From: Advenella mimigardefordensis DPN7
GTDB taxonomy: Bacteria; Pseudomonadota; Gammaproteobacteria; Burkholderiales; Burkholderiaceae_B
Length of the DNA stretch: 64,000 bases
Reading direction: 5' to 3'
Assembly (NCBI RefSeq): GCF_000521505.1
Contig: NZ_CP003915.1
Span: forward strand, 2,046,001-2,110,000
Position 1 is the stretch's first letter, and the number at the start of each line of letters is the position of its first letter. The position numbers and the translations under genes are program-made. The notes beneath the pieces are model-generated. The model saw only the letters and a list, made by a program, of their open reading frames with translations. It did not search any database and was not told the origin of the DNA. This document shows positions 35,942-45,428 of this stretch, piece by piece.

Positions 35942-38236
35942 ATGGCATTGACACATAACCTGGGTTTTCCGCGTATCGGTGTAAAACGGGAACTGAAAAA
36001 AGCACTGGAAGCGTATTGGGCTGGTCAGTCCACTGAAGCGCAATTGCTTGAGACGGGACGGCAATTGCGCGAGCAACACTGGGCCATCCAGCAAGCAGCG
36101 GGCAATGCATTTGTGACGGTGGGCGATTTTGCCTGGTATGACCATATTCTGGAATGGTCCACCACGCTGGGCATTGTGCCGCCACGGTTCAGGCATCCCC
36201 GGAATGCGCCGGTTGATCTGGATACCTTATTCAGGATGGCGCGTGGCCGTGCCCCTGTCGGCGAGCCGGCAGCCGCATGTGAAATGACCAAATGGTTTGA
36301 CACCAATTACCACTATATTGTGCCGGAACTGGCTGCGGATCAGACATTTTTCCTGGCGCGTGCCAGCCTGTTTGACCAGGTGGCCGAGGCTCAGGCGTTG
36401 GGTCACAAGGTTAAACCAGTCATTCCCGGGTTGCTCACCTATCTTAGGCTCAGCAAGGGTGAATCCTTTTCGAGTGCAGAAGATGAGCGCAAACTGGCGC
36501 TGGTTCCGCAGCTTGTGCAAGTCTATCGGCAAGTGCTGGCGCGCCTGGCCGAACAGGGCGTGCAATGGGTGCAGGTGGATGAGCCGGCGCTGGTGCTGGA
36601 TCTGCCCGCGGCCTGGCAGGAAGCGTACCGTCAGGTGTATGCAGAGCTGGCGACAACACCCGTAAGCATTTTATTGGCAACGTATTTTGGTGATGTGGCC
36701 GACAATACCGATTTGCTTGCATCGCTGCCCGTTGGCGGGGTGCACTTTGATCTGGTACGCGGTCCGCAGCAACTGGCGCGCGTGCTGCCGGCCTGGCCTG
36801 CTGATCGCGTGCTGTCGGCCGGCGTGATCAGTGGTCGTGATGTATGGCGTACAGACCTGGATCAGGCCGCCGCATTGCTTGCACCGGTACAGGAACAATT
36901 GGGCGAGCGTCTGTGGCTGGCGCCGGCGTCTTCATTGCTGCACGTCCCGGTTGATCTGGCAGAGGAAACCCAGCTGGACGACGAAATAAAAAGCTGGCTG
37001 TCCTTTGCAGTGCAAAAGCTGGATGAGCTGAGGCTGCTTGCTGCGACCCTGAACGGCACGGTGAGCGCGGCGCAGGATGAGGCGCTGGCCCGGCAGCGCA
37101 TCGCTTTGGCCGAGCGCAAAGTGTCGCAGCGGATTCACAATCCTGCGGTGGCTGCAAGGGTGGCGGGTGAGGCGTCGGTTGCACGCGAACGGTCGCCGTT
37201 TGCCGAGCGCATCAGTAAACAGCGCGAGGCGCTGGGATTGCCAGACTTTCCTACCACGACTATCGGTTCCTTTCCGCAAACCCCGGAAATTCGCAAGATT
37301 CGCCGTGACTGGAAAGCCGGTACCCTGAGCGACGCCAAATATGAAGAAGCCATTCGTGATGAAATTCGCGAGGTGGTCAAATTCCAGGAAGAGGCCGGCC
37401 TGGATGTCCTGGTTCACGGTGAGCCGGAGCGAAACGATATGGTGGAGTATTTCGGTGAGTTGCTGGCGGGCTTTGCATTTACGCAGAATGGCTGGGTGCA
37501 GAGTTACGGCTCGCGCTGCGTCAAGCCACCCATCATCTACGGCGATGTGGCACGTCTGATCCCGATGACAGTCGAGTGGACTGCATTTGCGCAGTCGCTG
37601 ACCGACAAACCCATGAAAGGGATGCTGACTGGCCCGGTTACAGTACTGCAATGGTCATTTGTGCGTGAAGATCAGCCGCGTCAGGCAACCTGCCTGCAAT
37701 TGGCACTGGCATTGCGCGATGAAGTGCAGGATCTGGAAAAAGCCGGTATCCGGGTTATTCAGATTGATGAACCCGCCTTCCGCGAAGGCCTGCCATTGCG
37801 CAAGGCCGACTGGCAGGCTTATCTGGACTGGGCCGTCGATTGTTTCAGGGTCAGTACTTCAGGCGTGCAGGACACAACGCAGATCCACACCCATATGTGC
37901 TACTCAGAGTTCAACGATATTATCGAATCCATTGCGGCAATGGATGCGGATGTGATTACGATTGAAACCTCGCGGTCAAACATGGAGCTGCTTGAAGCGT
38001 TTGAACGCTTTAACTATCCAAATGATATCGGGCCGGGTGTTTATGATATTCACTCACCCAATGTTCCGGACCGTGAATGGATGATTCAGTTGATGAACAA
38101 GGCGGCAAGTCGGCTGGATCGCAAGCAGTTGTGGGTCAATCCCGATTGCGGACTGAAAACCCGTCAGTGGCCGGAGACACGCAGTGCATTAATTGAAATG
38201 GTCCACGCCGCACAGGCATTGCGCGCTGCAGTGTAA
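35942..38236 (+). CDS. metE: Cobalamin-independent methionine synthase
   Basis: Transfers the methyl group from methyltetrahydrofolate (polyglutamate) to homocysteine without B12; 764 residues. N-terminal domain begins [20 protein letters not shown]-terminal domain has the [14 protein letters not shown] segment, [19 protein letters not shown] with the zinc-binding His, and [13 protein letters not shown] with a second His/Cys ligand pair. The last ligand Cys is in NPDCGLKTR. It is the main target of MetR. A terminator lies 88 bases downstream, after a duplicated 18-mer. Confidence 0.97.
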   Translation: MALTHNLGFPRIGVKRELKKALEAYWAGQSTEAQLLETGRQLREQHWAIQQAAGNAFVTVGDFAWYDHILEWSTTLGIVPPRFRHPRNAPVDLDTLFRMARGRAPVGEPAAACEMTKWFDTNYHYIVPELAADQTFFLARASLFDQVAEAQALGHKVKPVIPGLLTYLRLSKGESFSSAEDERKLALVPQLVQVYRQVLARLAEQGVQWVQVDEPALVLDLPAAWQEAYRQVYAELATTPVSILLATYFGDVADNTDLLASLPVGGVHFDLVRGPQQLARVLPAWPADRVLSAGVISGRDVWRTDLDQAAALLAPVQEQLGERLWLAPASSLLHVPVDLAEETQLDDEIKSWLSFAVQKLDELRLLAATLNGTVSAAQDEALARQRIALAERKVSQRIHNPAVAARVAGEASVARERSPFAERISKQREALGLPDFPTTTIGSFPQTPEIRKIRRDWKAGTLSDAKYEEAIRDEIREVVKFQEEAGLDVLVHGEPERNDMVEYFGELLAGFAFTQNGWVQSYGSRCVKPPIIYGDVARLIPMTVEWTAFAQSLTDKPMKGMLTGPVTVLQWSFVREDQPRQATCLQLALALRDEVQDLEKAGIRVIQIDEPAFREGLPLRKADWQAYLDWAVDCFRVSTSGVQDTTQIHTHMCYSEFNDIIESIAAMDADVITIETSRSNMELLEAFERFNYPNDIGPGVYDIHSPNVPDREWMIQLMNKAASRLDRKQLWVNPDCGLKTRQWPETRSALIEMVHAAQALRAAV

Positions 38237-38270
38237 GTTCATCCCGTGCGATGAAATGCCCATCGCACCA

Positions 38271-38309
38271 TGATGAGTGCACATACTGCGGTGATGAGTG
38301 CACATACTG
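38271..38309 (+). repeat. 18-bp direct repeat, period 21
   Basis: TGATGAGTGCACATACTG occurs at 38271-38288 and 38292-38309, separated by CGG. Each copy contains the palindrome GTGCAC. Confidence 0.9.
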
Positions 38310-38323
38310 TTTACCAACCTTTT

Positions 38324-38363
38324 CCACGGAGATATTGGCTTGTGGCCACTCCGTGGTTTTTTT
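38324..38363 (+). terminator. Rho-independent terminator after metE
   Basis: CCACGGAG (38324-38331) and CTCCGTGG (38349-38356) followed by seven T. Confidence 0.85.
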
Positions 38364-38526
38364 GTCCGGCGCTGTCTGTATCCGTCCGGATTCGTGCCGG
38401 TATACCTCACGCTGATTTTGCTTTGCAGCAAAAATTCGCAAATTCGGCCTTTTTACAAGCGTGCGCGCAAGGGAGTACGCTATACTTTATCGGTTTACTG
38501 ACCAATAACTCCTCAATCGCTCGAAC

Positions 38527-39099
38527 ATGTCTCTGGGTTCTTCGGCACGAAAGCCAATTCATACCCGCAGTATCACCATGGATTCCTATCTCCGGGAGGA
38601 TGCACTCTGGGAGCTGGAAGCGCATCTGGTCGATGTCAAATCCTATGATTTTCCTACCAAAGTGGGTGCCATGCATAAGGCAGGCGACCCAGTGCACGAT
38701 ATGACTATCGTTTTGCTGGTCACGCAGGAAGGGTTGATCACAGATGTTCGGGCCAAATATCAGGCTGCGCCTTATAACGCCGCCTGTATGGCCATTGAGC
38801 AGGCCTACCGTGGTCTGGTCGGACTGCATTTGCTGCGTCAGTTCCGGGCTGCGGTGCGCGAGCGCTTTGGCCGTGTCGATGGCTGTACACACATGTCCGA
38901 GCTGGTCGTGCTGCTGCCTACAGTTTTTGTACAGAGCTTGTCGGCGCAGCGTCGTGAGCAGGCCGAGAAAACCGGAAAAAGACCGTTTCAGCTGGAAGGG
39001 TGTCACGCGCTGGCGGTCACTTCTCCTGTGGTCCGGGAGCATTATCCGGAATGGTATGTGAACCCCCAGGAGGGTGGTAAACGCAGGGCCCGGCAGTGA
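38527..39099 (+). CDS. DUF2889 family protein
   Basis: Cytosolic protein of 190 residues of the DUF2889 family. The start region with IHTRSITMDSYLREDALWELEAHL and VDVKSYDF is typical. The C-terminal half includes CMAIEQAYRGLVGLHLLRQFRAAVRERFG and GCTHMSEL, which contains a Cys and a His conserved in the family. Its function is unknown; no partner is suggested by its place between metE and sucC. A short hairpin with a T run follows its stop. Confidence 0.88.
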   Translation: MSLGSSARKPIHTRSITMDSYLREDALWELEAHLVDVKSYDFPTKVGAMHKAGDPVHDMTIVLLVTQEGLITDVRAKYQAAPYNAACMAIEQAYRGLVGLHLLRQFRAAVRERFGRVDGCTHMSELVVLLPTVFVQSLSAQRREQAEKTGKRPFQLEGCHALAVTSPVVREHYPEWYVNPQEGGKRRARQ

Positions 39100-39137
39100 T
39101 GATCGTTGTACAGGCTTCAACACAGTCTCAATTCGTG

Positions 39138-39168
39138 TGCTCGCTCAACGCTGAGCATTTGTTTTTTT
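39138..39168 (+). terminator. Probable terminator before sucC
   Basis: GCTCA (39143-39147) and TGAGC (39152-39156), or the alternative TGCTC/GAGCA pairing, followed by ATTTGTTTTTTT. The stem is short. Confidence 0.5.
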
Positions 39169-39190
39169 ATCCTACGTTAATAGGTAATAC

Positions 39191-40351
39191 ATGAAGATCC
39201 ATGAGTATCAAGGCAAAGAGCTGCTGAAAAAATTCGGCGTGACGGTGCCTCGCGGCATCCCCGCATTTTCCGTAGATGAAGCGGTTGCAGCCGCAGAGAA
39301 GCTCGGTGGCCCGGTTTGGGTTGTCAAGGCGCAGATTCATGCTGGCGGCCGTGGCAAGGGCGGTGGCGTCAAGCTGGCCAAGTCCATTGACGAAGTGCGT
39401 CAGTTGTCTTCCGAAATTCTGGGCATGCAGCTGGTCACGCACCAGACCGGCCCCGAGGGTCAGAAAGTCAACCGCCTGCTGATTGAAGAGGGCGCGGACA
39501 TCAAGAAGGAATATTACGTAGGGATCGTGACCGATCGCAGCAGCCAGCGCGTGTGCGTGATGGCGTCCAGCGAAGGCGGCATGGACGTTGAGGAAGTAGC
39601 GGAAAAAACACCGGAAAAAATTTTGAAAGTGTTTGTTGATCCTGCCAAAGGTTTTACCGATGATGAAGCACGCGAACTGGCACGTGGCATTGGTGTGCCG
39701 GATGCTTCCGTTGAGAAAGCAGCTGTTGAATTTCAAAAACTGTATCAGGCCTACTGGGATACGGACTCTTCCCTGGCTGAAATCAACCCACTGATTCTGA
39801 CCGGCTCTGGGGATATCATTGCGCTTGACGCCAAATTCAACTTTGACTCAAACGCCTTGTTCCGTCACCCCGAAATCGTTGAGTACCGCGATCTGGACGA
39901 AGAAGACCCTGCCGAAATCGAAGCCAGCAAATTTGATCTGGCTTACATTCAGCTGGACGGCAATATCGGCTGCCTGGTCAACGGTGCCGGTCTTGCCATG
40001 GCCACTATGGATACGATCAAGCTGTTTGGCGGCGAACCTGCCAACTTCCTGGATGTGGGTGGTGGTGCGACCGCTGAGAAGGTCACCGAAGCATTCAAGA
40101 TCATGCTCAAAAACAAGGAAGTCAAAGCGATTCTTGTGAATATTTTTGGCGGCATCATGCGCTGCGATGTGATCGCCGAAGGCGTGATCGCTGCCTGCAA
40201 AGCCGTTAACCTCTCGGTCCCTCTGGTTGTACGCATGAAGGGTACCAATGAAGAGATGGGCAAAAAAATGCTCGCCGAGTCCGGACTGCCAATCATCAGC
40301 GCCGATACCATGGCTGAAGCCGCGACTAAAGTCGTAGCCGCCGTTAAGTAA
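39191..40351 (+). CDS. sucC: Succinyl-CoA synthetase, beta subunit
   Basis: Nucleotide-binding subunit of the TCA-cycle enzyme that makes succinate and a nucleoside triphosphate from succinyl-CoA. 386 residues. N-terminal ATP-grasp start [17 protein letters not shown], the glycine-rich [27 protein letters not shown], and the C-terminal [15 protein letters not shown] and [16 protein letters not shown] regions. sucD follows after 14 bases with AAGGA as ribosome site. The two form one operon closed by a strong terminator. Confidence 0.97.
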   Translation: MKIHEYQGKELLKKFGVTVPRGIPAFSVDEAVAAAEKLGGPVWVVKAQIHAGGRGKGGGVKLAKSIDEVRQLSSEILGMQLVTHQTGPEGQKVNRLLIEEGADIKKEYYVGIVTDRSSQRVCVMASSEGGMDVEEVAEKTPEKILKVFVDPAKGFTDDEARELARGIGVPDASVEKAAVEFQKLYQAYWDTDSSLAEINPLILTGSGDIIALDAKFNFDSNALFRHPEIVEYRDLDEEDPAEIEASKFDLAYIQLDGNIGCLVNGAGLAMATMDTIKLFGGEPANFLDVGGGATAEKVTEAFKIMLKNKEVKAILVNIFGGIMRCDVIAEGVIAACKAVNLSVPLVVRMKGTNEEMGKKMLAESGLPIISADTMAEAATKVVAAVK

Positions 40352-40365
40352 GCAAGGAATTTTTC

Positions 40366-41247
40366 ATGTCAATTCTGATCAATAAAGACTCCAAAGTCAT
40401 CACTCAGGGTATTACCGGTAAAACCGGCCAGTTCCACACACGTATGTGCCGTGATTACGCCAATGGTAAAGAAGCTTTTGTTGCTGGTGTGAATCCTAAA
40501 CGCGCAGGCGAGGATTTCGAAGGCGTGCCTATTTACGCTTCTGTCAAGGACGCGAAAGAACAAACGGGCGCCAATGTATCTGTTATCTATGTTCCACCAG
40601 CAGGTGCCGCTGATGCCATCTGGGAAGCGGTAGACGCTGACCTGGATCTGGTGATCTGCATTACCGAAGGTATTCCTGTTCGCGATATGCTGGCTGTCCG
40701 CAACCGCATGCGCCAGGAAAACAAAAAAACACTGCTGCTGGGCCCTAACTGCCCTGGTCTGATTACGCCCGATGAGCTGAAAATCGGCATTATGCCAGCG
40801 CACATCTGCAAAAAAGGCCGCATTGGTGTGGTCAGCCGTTCAGGCACGCTTACATACGAAGCCGTTGCCCAGTTGACGGAGCTCGGCCTGGGACAATCCA
40901 GTGCAGTTGGTATTGGTGGTGACCCGATCAATGGTCTCAAACACATCGATATCCTGAAAATGTTCAACGACGATCCAGAGACCGATGCGGTTGTGATGAT
41001 TGGTGAGATCGGCGGGCCGGACGAAGTCAATGCCGCCGAATGGGCCAAAGACAATATGAGCAAGCCAGTAGTGGGCTTTATCGCCGGTGTTACTGCTCCT
41101 CCAGGAAAACGCATGGGCCACGCCGGTGCGCTGATCTCCGGTGGCGCCGATACGGCCGATGCCAAGCTGGAAATCATGGAAGCTTGCGGTATCCGTACCA
41201 CACGCAATCCATCTGAAATGGGCAAACTGCTCAAATCAGTACTGTAA
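40366..41247 (+). CDS. sucD: Succinyl-CoA synthetase, alpha subunit
   Basis: CoA-binding subunit carrying the phosphohistidine; 293 residues. Rossmann CoA site with GITGKTGQFHTRM, the phosphohistidine in the segment VTAPPGKRMGHAGALIS (His of GHAGA), GPNCPGLITPDE and SRSGTLTYEAV. Complete and of normal length. Partner of SucC just upstream. Confidence 0.97.
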   Translation: MSILINKDSKVITQGITGKTGQFHTRMCRDYANGKEAFVAGVNPKRAGEDFEGVPIYASVKDAKEQTGANVSVIYVPPAGAADAIWEAVDADLDLVICITEGIPVRDMLAVRNRMRQENKKTLLLGPNCPGLITPDELKIGIMPAHICKKGRIGVVSRSGTLTYEAVAQLTELGLGQSSAVGIGGDPINGLKHIDILKMFNDDPETDAVVMIGEIGGPDEVNAAEWAKDNMSKPVVGFIAGVTAPPGKRMGHAGALISGGADTADAKLEIMEACGIRTTRNPSEMGKLLKSVL

Positions 41248-41291
41248 GTACCAGCGGTCATTTGTCGCGCCTTGCGCTGCGATAAATGCTG

Positions 41292-41346
41292 AATCGCCCC
41301 TGAAAATCACAATCGTGTTTGTGTGATTTCAGGGGCGATTTCTTTT
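41292..41346 (+). terminator. Terminator after sucD
   Basis: AATCGCCCCTGAAA-A-TCAC pairs with GTGATTTCAGGGGCGATT (41322-41340) with a single bulged A, followed by TTCTTTTG. One of the longest stems in the window. Confidence 0.85.
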
Positions 41347-41487
41347 GTTGCATGCCTTCAAGTCAGCCCGCTGTAAGCAAAGATTCATAGAATGATGGCA
41401 CGAATAAAAATGTGCTTGCTCCTGCAACAGGTCAGGCGATAACACAGACAACATTTTCTCATTTAAAGTCTCTTTGGAAGGTTCACT

Positions 41488-42183
41488 ATGGATGTAGGTT
41501 CTTCGGCGTTTTGGCTCGCCCTGTTGGAAATCGTTTGGGTAAATATTCTGCTGTCGGGTGACAATGCAGTGGTAATCGCGCTGGCAGCTCGCACCTTGCC
41601 GGAAAATCAGCAAAAAAAGGCAATTGTGATTGGCTCGGGCGCCGCCATTGTGATGCGGATTATTCTCACACTGGTTGCCGCCAAACTGTTGATGCTGCCT
41701 TATCTGAAAATTATTGGTGCGGTGTTGCTGGTTTATATTGGCGTTTCGCTGGTTAAGTCAGACGACGATGAAGGCGGGCATGAAAAGTCTCATGCCTCAC
41801 TTTTGAGTGCGATCCGCACCATTTTGGTTGCCGATCTGGTAATGAGCCTGGATAACGTGGTTGCGGTTGCTGCAGCAGCCCATGGCGATACCACTCTGTT
41901 GATTATCGGCCTCGCGCTGAGTATTCCGCTTGTCATTTTTGGCAGTACCTTGCTGCTTAGTGTTATTGAGAAATTTCCCCTTATCGTCTGGCTTGGCGCA
42001 GCGCTGCTCGGTTATATTGCGGGCGAAATGTTTGTGGCCGACCCTGTTATTGAGCCGAGCTCTGAAACTTGGGCATCGCTGGTGCACATGACGCACCATC
42101 AATTGGGTATCACCATGGGGGTTGTGGGGGCGCTATTGGTGGTGGTGTTGGGCAAAATTTTTGTGGCTCGCGCAAAAAGCTGA
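41488..42183 (+). CDS. TerC family integral membrane protein (1)
   Basis: Membrane protein of 231 residues with about seven helices, of the TerC/YjbE type. The family motifs LLSGDNAVVIALAAR (helix 1-2) and DLVMSLDNVVAVAAAA carry the conserved Asp-Asn pairs thought to bind a metal ion. TerC-like proteins are linked to export of manganese or to loading of secreted metalloproteins; the ion here is unknown. A second TerC gene lies 252 bases downstream, separated by a terminator, so they are regulated apart. No yybP-ykoY riboswitch was recognised upstream. Confidence 0.92.
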   Translation: MDVGSSAFWLALLEIVWVNILLSGDNAVVIALAARTLPENQQKKAIVIGSGAAIVMRIILTLVAAKLLMLPYLKIIGAVLLVYIGVSLVKSDDDEGGHEKSHASLLSAIRTILVADLVMSLDNVVAVAAAAHGDTTLLIIGLALSIPLVIFGSTLLLSVIEKFPLIVWLGAALLGYIAGEMFVADPVIEPSSETWASLVHMTHHQLGITMGVVGALLVVVLGKIFVARAKS

Positions 42184-42232
42184 CAGGTTACTGAATACTC
42201 TGTTTTATAATTGCTCGCAGTCTGGAGCGAAA

Positions 42233-42258
42233 AGGGCGCGCAAGCGCTCTTTTTTTTG
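42233..42258 (+). terminator. Terminator between the two terC-like genes
   Basis: AGGGCGC (42233-42239) and GCGCTCT (42244-42250) with a 4-base loop, followed by eight T. Confidence 0.8.
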
Positions 42259-42435
42259 CCTTCTCGCCTATGGCGCCGGCCTTCAGTAGCAGGACAGGCT
42301 GGCCGCTTTTTTCTTTGGCACAGCCGCGCGCCGATGCGCGGCTAGGTACGATGCAGGCGCAGGCACACGCAGGGGCTGGACCATGGTCGGCGTTGCCTGC
42401 TTATCATACAAATCTAACAGAGGTGATCTTTCATT

Positions 42436-43158
42436 ATGCTTGAGTTTTTTCAAACCATGAGCTGGGCTGCAATATTCCAGATTATTCTCATTGACATTCT
42501 TTTGGGTGGCGACAACGCCGTCATCATTGCCCTGGCATGCCGCAATCTGGAAAAAGCGCAACGCATGAAAGGCATTCTCTGGGGGACTTTCGGCGCCATC
42601 ATCATGCGGGTCATCCTGATCGCTTTTGCACTGAAGCTGCTGGAGATTCCTTATCTGAAAATTGTCGGCGGTGCGCTGTTGATTTGGATTGGCATCAAGC
42701 TGCTGATTCCCGAAGAGGATGAACATGGCAATGTGGCCGGCGGTACGTCAGTGTGGACGGCGGTCAAAACCATCCTGATTGCTGACTTTGTCATGAGTCT
42801 GGATAATGTGATTGCGATTGCCGCTGCTGCGCAGAAAACCACACCCGGACACGAAGTGGCTTACGTGGCGTTTGGTCTGATTGTCAGCGTGCCCATTATT
42901 ATCTGGGGCAGTACCCTGGTGCTTAAACTGATCGACAAATATCCGCTGGTGGTTACGCTCGGCGCGGGTCTGCTGGGCTGGCTGGCCGGCGGTATGCTGG
43001 TTTCCGATGTATTTACCGAGAGAACATTCTTCAATGGCGAACATGCGCCGCAAACTGTTAAGATTGCGGTTGAAGTCATTGGCATTATCGTGGTTGTCGG
43101 TTTGGGTAAATGGCTGGCTGCTCGCAAGGGTAAATCGCAAGCCGCTGACACGCACTAA
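42436..43158 (+). CDS. TerC family integral membrane protein (2)
   Basis: Paralogue of the preceding gene, 240 residues, with LLGGDNAVIIALACR and DFVMSLDNVIAIAAAA in the same positions and the same helix layout; it has a hydrophilic loop (PEEDEHGNVAGG) in the middle where the first has DDDEGGHEKSH. AGAGGTGATC lies before the ATG. Two linked copies suggest either different ions or different regulation. The end is followed by a terminator. Confidence 0.92.
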   Translation: MLEFFQTMSWAAIFQIILIDILLGGDNAVIIALACRNLEKAQRMKGILWGTFGAIIMRVILIAFALKLLEIPYLKIVGGALLIWIGIKLLIPEEDEHGNVAGGTSVWTAVKTILIADFVMSLDNVIAIAAAAQKTTPGHEVAYVAFGLIVSVPIIIWGSTLVLKLIDKYPLVVTLGAGLLGWLAGGMLVSDVFTERTFFNGEHAPQTVKIAVEVIGIIVVVGLGKWLAARKGKSQAADTH

Positions 43159-43220
43159 GCTGAACGCACAGATAGTCCGAGAGAACCGGATCCGGTATTG
43201 ATCCGGTTGCTCGGGAAGGG

Positions 43221-43260
43221 AACCCCGCCAGGCTTTATGCCCCAGCGGGGTTTGTTGTTT
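43221..43260 (+). terminator. Terminator after second terC-like gene
   Basis: AACCCCGC (43221-43228) and GCGGGGTT (43245-43252), then TGTTGTTTTG. A second hairpin with AACCGGAT/ATCCGGTT lies just before (about 43175-43208). Confidence 0.78.
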
Positions 43261-43309
43261 TGCATGTCGGCAGGCGCCAGGTCTGCCACTCGTATGAAGG
43301 TCTGACATT

Positions 43310-43405
43310 ATGGAAGAAAAACCCAAACGCACCATCCTGCAAGGACTGTTGATTCTGGCTGTGATTGGTATCGTCGTTACCGTTGCCGTTAACTATTTGC
43401 GTTAG
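43310..43405 (+). CDS. Small membrane protein of 31 residues
   Basis: ATG to TAG, 31 residues, too short for most gene finders. The sequence MEEKPKRTILQGLLILAVIG continues with a hydrophobic stretch to NYLR: a charged N-terminus, one membrane helix (about 10-28) and a short basic end. AAGG (43297-43300) lies 9 bases before the ATG. It has its own space between a terminator and hemC. Hydrophobic-helix microproteins of this design are common regulators of membrane enzymes or transporters; here TerC or the haem enzymes are the neighbours. No function is known. Confidence 0.6.
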   Translation: MEEKPKRTILQGLLILAVIGIVVTVAVNYLR

Positions 43406-43553
43406 CGGCAGTCGTGTGCACCCGTTAGCCAGCGGTGTGCATGATTCCGTGTGTAGCGGGCTTCTGGCAGAACTCAGTTCTGGTTTTGGCCACACGATGG
43501 CCGCCTTTTTCCGTGAATCGTGATCTTAAATAAAAATTTAGCAGGAACCTCGT

Positions 43554-44510
43554 GTGACCGAACTTAAAAAACTGACTATTGCAACCCGTGCCAGCCGCCT
43601 TGCCCTTTGGCAAGCGCATCACGTTCGTGATCTGCTTCAGACCCGTTACCCGCAGTTGCAGGTCGAGTTGCTGGAGCTGACCACTAAGGGTGACCAGATT
43701 CTGGACACTACCTTATCAAAGATTGGTGGCAAAGGATTGTTCATCAAGGAGCTGGAAACGGCGCTGGTAGATGGCAGGGCAGACCTCGCCGTGCATTCGC
43801 TTAAAGACGTGCCGGTCGATCTGCAGTCGCCTTTTGCACTGGCTGCCGTCCTGCAACGGGCCGACCCGACTGACGCCTTTGTATCGTCCAACTATCAACA
43901 GCTCAGCCAATTGCCGGCTGGCGCGGTGGTGGGCACTTCCAGCTTGCGCCGTGAGTCGCAGATCCGGGCCGTATATCCCCACCTGGTGGTTAAACCCTTG
44001 CGCGGCAATCTGGACACCCGTTTGTCCAAACTGGATAAGGGCGATTATGATGCTATCGTGCTGGCCTCTGCGGGCCTGGAGCGTCTGGGGCTGGGCGACC
44101 GGATCGCATCGCGGCTGGAAGTGGCAGAGAGTCTGCCGGCGGCAGGACAGGGTGCGCTGGGCATTGAAGTGCTTGAAACGCGCGCTGAATTGCTGGAAAT
44201 CCTGGCGGGCCTTGCCGATCCGGCAACGACGGCCTGTGTAACCGCAGAAAGGGCGGTGTCCCGGACGCTGGGCGGGTCCTGCCAGGTCCCCATCGCTGCA
44301 TATGCTACGTTAACGGATAACGCCGTCACGCTCAATGCACTGGTGGCAACGCCTGACGGTAAGCGCGTTTTGCGTAGTACCCGAACCGGTGGAGCCGAAG
44401 AGGCCGATCAACTCGGTGTAGAGGCGGCACAAGCGCTGCGGGAGCAGGGGGCAGACGACATTCTGGCAGCACTGCAGGATCCATCGCAGCCTCCAGCCGA
44501 CAAGACGTGA
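43554..44510 (+). CDS. hemC: Porphobilinogen deaminase (hydroxymethylbilane synthase)
   Basis: Joins four porphobilinogen molecules to hydroxymethylbilane in haem synthesis; 318 residues. Motifs [14 protein letters not shown] near the start, HSLKDVP, the catalytic-Asp region and the cofactor-attachment Cys in [16 protein letters not shown] start with AGGAA upstream. hemD follows after 9 bases; hemX and hemY complete the group. Confidence 0.97.
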   Translation: MTELKKLTIATRASRLALWQAHHVRDLLQTRYPQLQVELLELTTKGDQILDTTLSKIGGKGLFIKELETALVDGRADLAVHSLKDVPVDLQSPFALAAVLQRADPTDAFVSSNYQQLSQLPAGAVVGTSSLRRESQIRAVYPHLVVKPLRGNLDTRLSKLDKGDYDAIVLASAGLERLGLGDRIASRLEVAESLPAAGQGALGIEVLETRAELLEILAGLADPATTACVTAERAVSRTLGGSCQVPIAAYATLTDNAVTLNALVATPDGKRVLRSTRTGGAEEADQLGVEAAQALREQGADDILAALQDPSQPPADKT

Positions 44511-44519
44511 GTTCTGGTC

Positions 44520-45335
44520 GTGCTTCAGCCGCACGCTACGGTCATTCTTACGCGACCTGAGGGAAAAAACCAGGCGCTGCAGGGGCGGCTTGAACAGGCA
44601 GGGCTGCGCGTTATCACGCTGCCGGCCCTGACACTGCAGCGACTCGCGGTCACTGAACCGGTTTTGGCGCCAGCCTCATTTGATCTGATATTCTTTGTCA
44701 GCGGATTTGCTGTTGATTGCTATTTTGCCCTGCTGGCCGAGCAGCATGTGCAATGGCCGCAAGGGCAGGTGGCCGGCTGCGTCGGCCCGGGAACGGCACA
44801 GGCGCTGCAACGCCGGGGCGTTGCGCAGCAGTACATTCTGTATCCCGCAGATCATCAGTCTTACGACTCCCATGGTTTCCTGACTCAATTAAAGGCCAGT
44901 CCTGCTTTTGCTGACCTGCGTTCGGTGTTGATTGTGTGCGGCACCGGTGGCAACCCGTGGCTTGGCCGGCAATTGCAGGAGCTGTCGATTGAGGTTACGC
45001 GCCTGCCTATATACAGGCGAGAAGCCAGGCAATGGGATCAGCTGCAGCAAAGTCAGATGGGCAGTTTGCTTGCCAATCCGACGGAGCAAAAATATGTGCT
45101 GCTCACAAGCCCCCAGGGGATAGAAGCGTTTGTGGGCAATCTGGCGATGGCGCAGATAGATCCGGCTTCTATTGCCCGATCCACGATCTTTGTGGTCACT
45201 CATCCGGGGCAGGTCGATCATCTCAGACTGACCTGGCAGCAAAAGCTGGCTGCCGACTACACCGATACGCTTCATATCGTGCAGACATTGCCGCAGGACG
45301 ACGCAATTTTCCATACCGTTACAATCTCGGATTAA
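44520..45335 (+). CDS. hemD: Uroporphyrinogen-III synthase
   Basis: Closes and inverts ring D of hydroxymethylbilane to give uroporphyrinogen III. 271 residues, GTG start. HemD diverges strongly, but ILTRPEGKNQALQGRLEQAG at the start, DLIFFVSGFAVDCY, the VGPGTAQAL segment and YVLLTSPQGIEAF fit the two-lobed family. The place between hemC and hemX makes the call firm. TCP-type active residues are not obvious by eye. Confidence 0.9.
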   Translation: MLQPHATVILTRPEGKNQALQGRLEQAGLRVITLPALTLQRLAVTEPVLAPASFDLIFFVSGFAVDCYFALLAEQHVQWPQGQVAGCVGPGTAQALQRRGVAQQYILYPADHQSYDSHGFLTQLKASPAFADLRSVLIVCGTGGNPWLGRQLQELSIEVTRLPIYRREARQWDQLQQSQMGSLLANPTEQKYVLLTSPQGIEAFVGNLAMAQIDPASIARSTIFVVTHPGQVDHLRLTWQQKLAADYTDTLHIVQTLPQDDAIFHTVTISD

Positions 45336-45428
45336 AAGCCTGCTGTAATCCACTACAATGTACCCATCTTTCACGAACGTATCGCCAAGCGGTGTATTGG
45401 TTTTCTGGATAGTAAGGAATTGAAAAAT

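Larger units (their letters stand above)
38237..38526 (+). other. metE downstream region with repeats and terminator
   Basis: Contains a hairpin GTGCGATG/CATCGCAC (38246-38268), an 18-bp direct repeat, the metE terminator and an AT-poor leader of the next gene. No protein-coding segment is supported. Confidence 0.55.

Noticed and set aside
41346-41487. yybP-ykoY manganese riboswitch before the first terC-like gene
   Set aside because: Looked for because it often precedes TerC genes, but the conserved loops were not found by eye. A covariance search would be needed to exclude it.
45420-45428. TTG start for hemX
   Set aside because: Too close to the ribosome site AAGGA; the ATG at 45429 has proper spacing.
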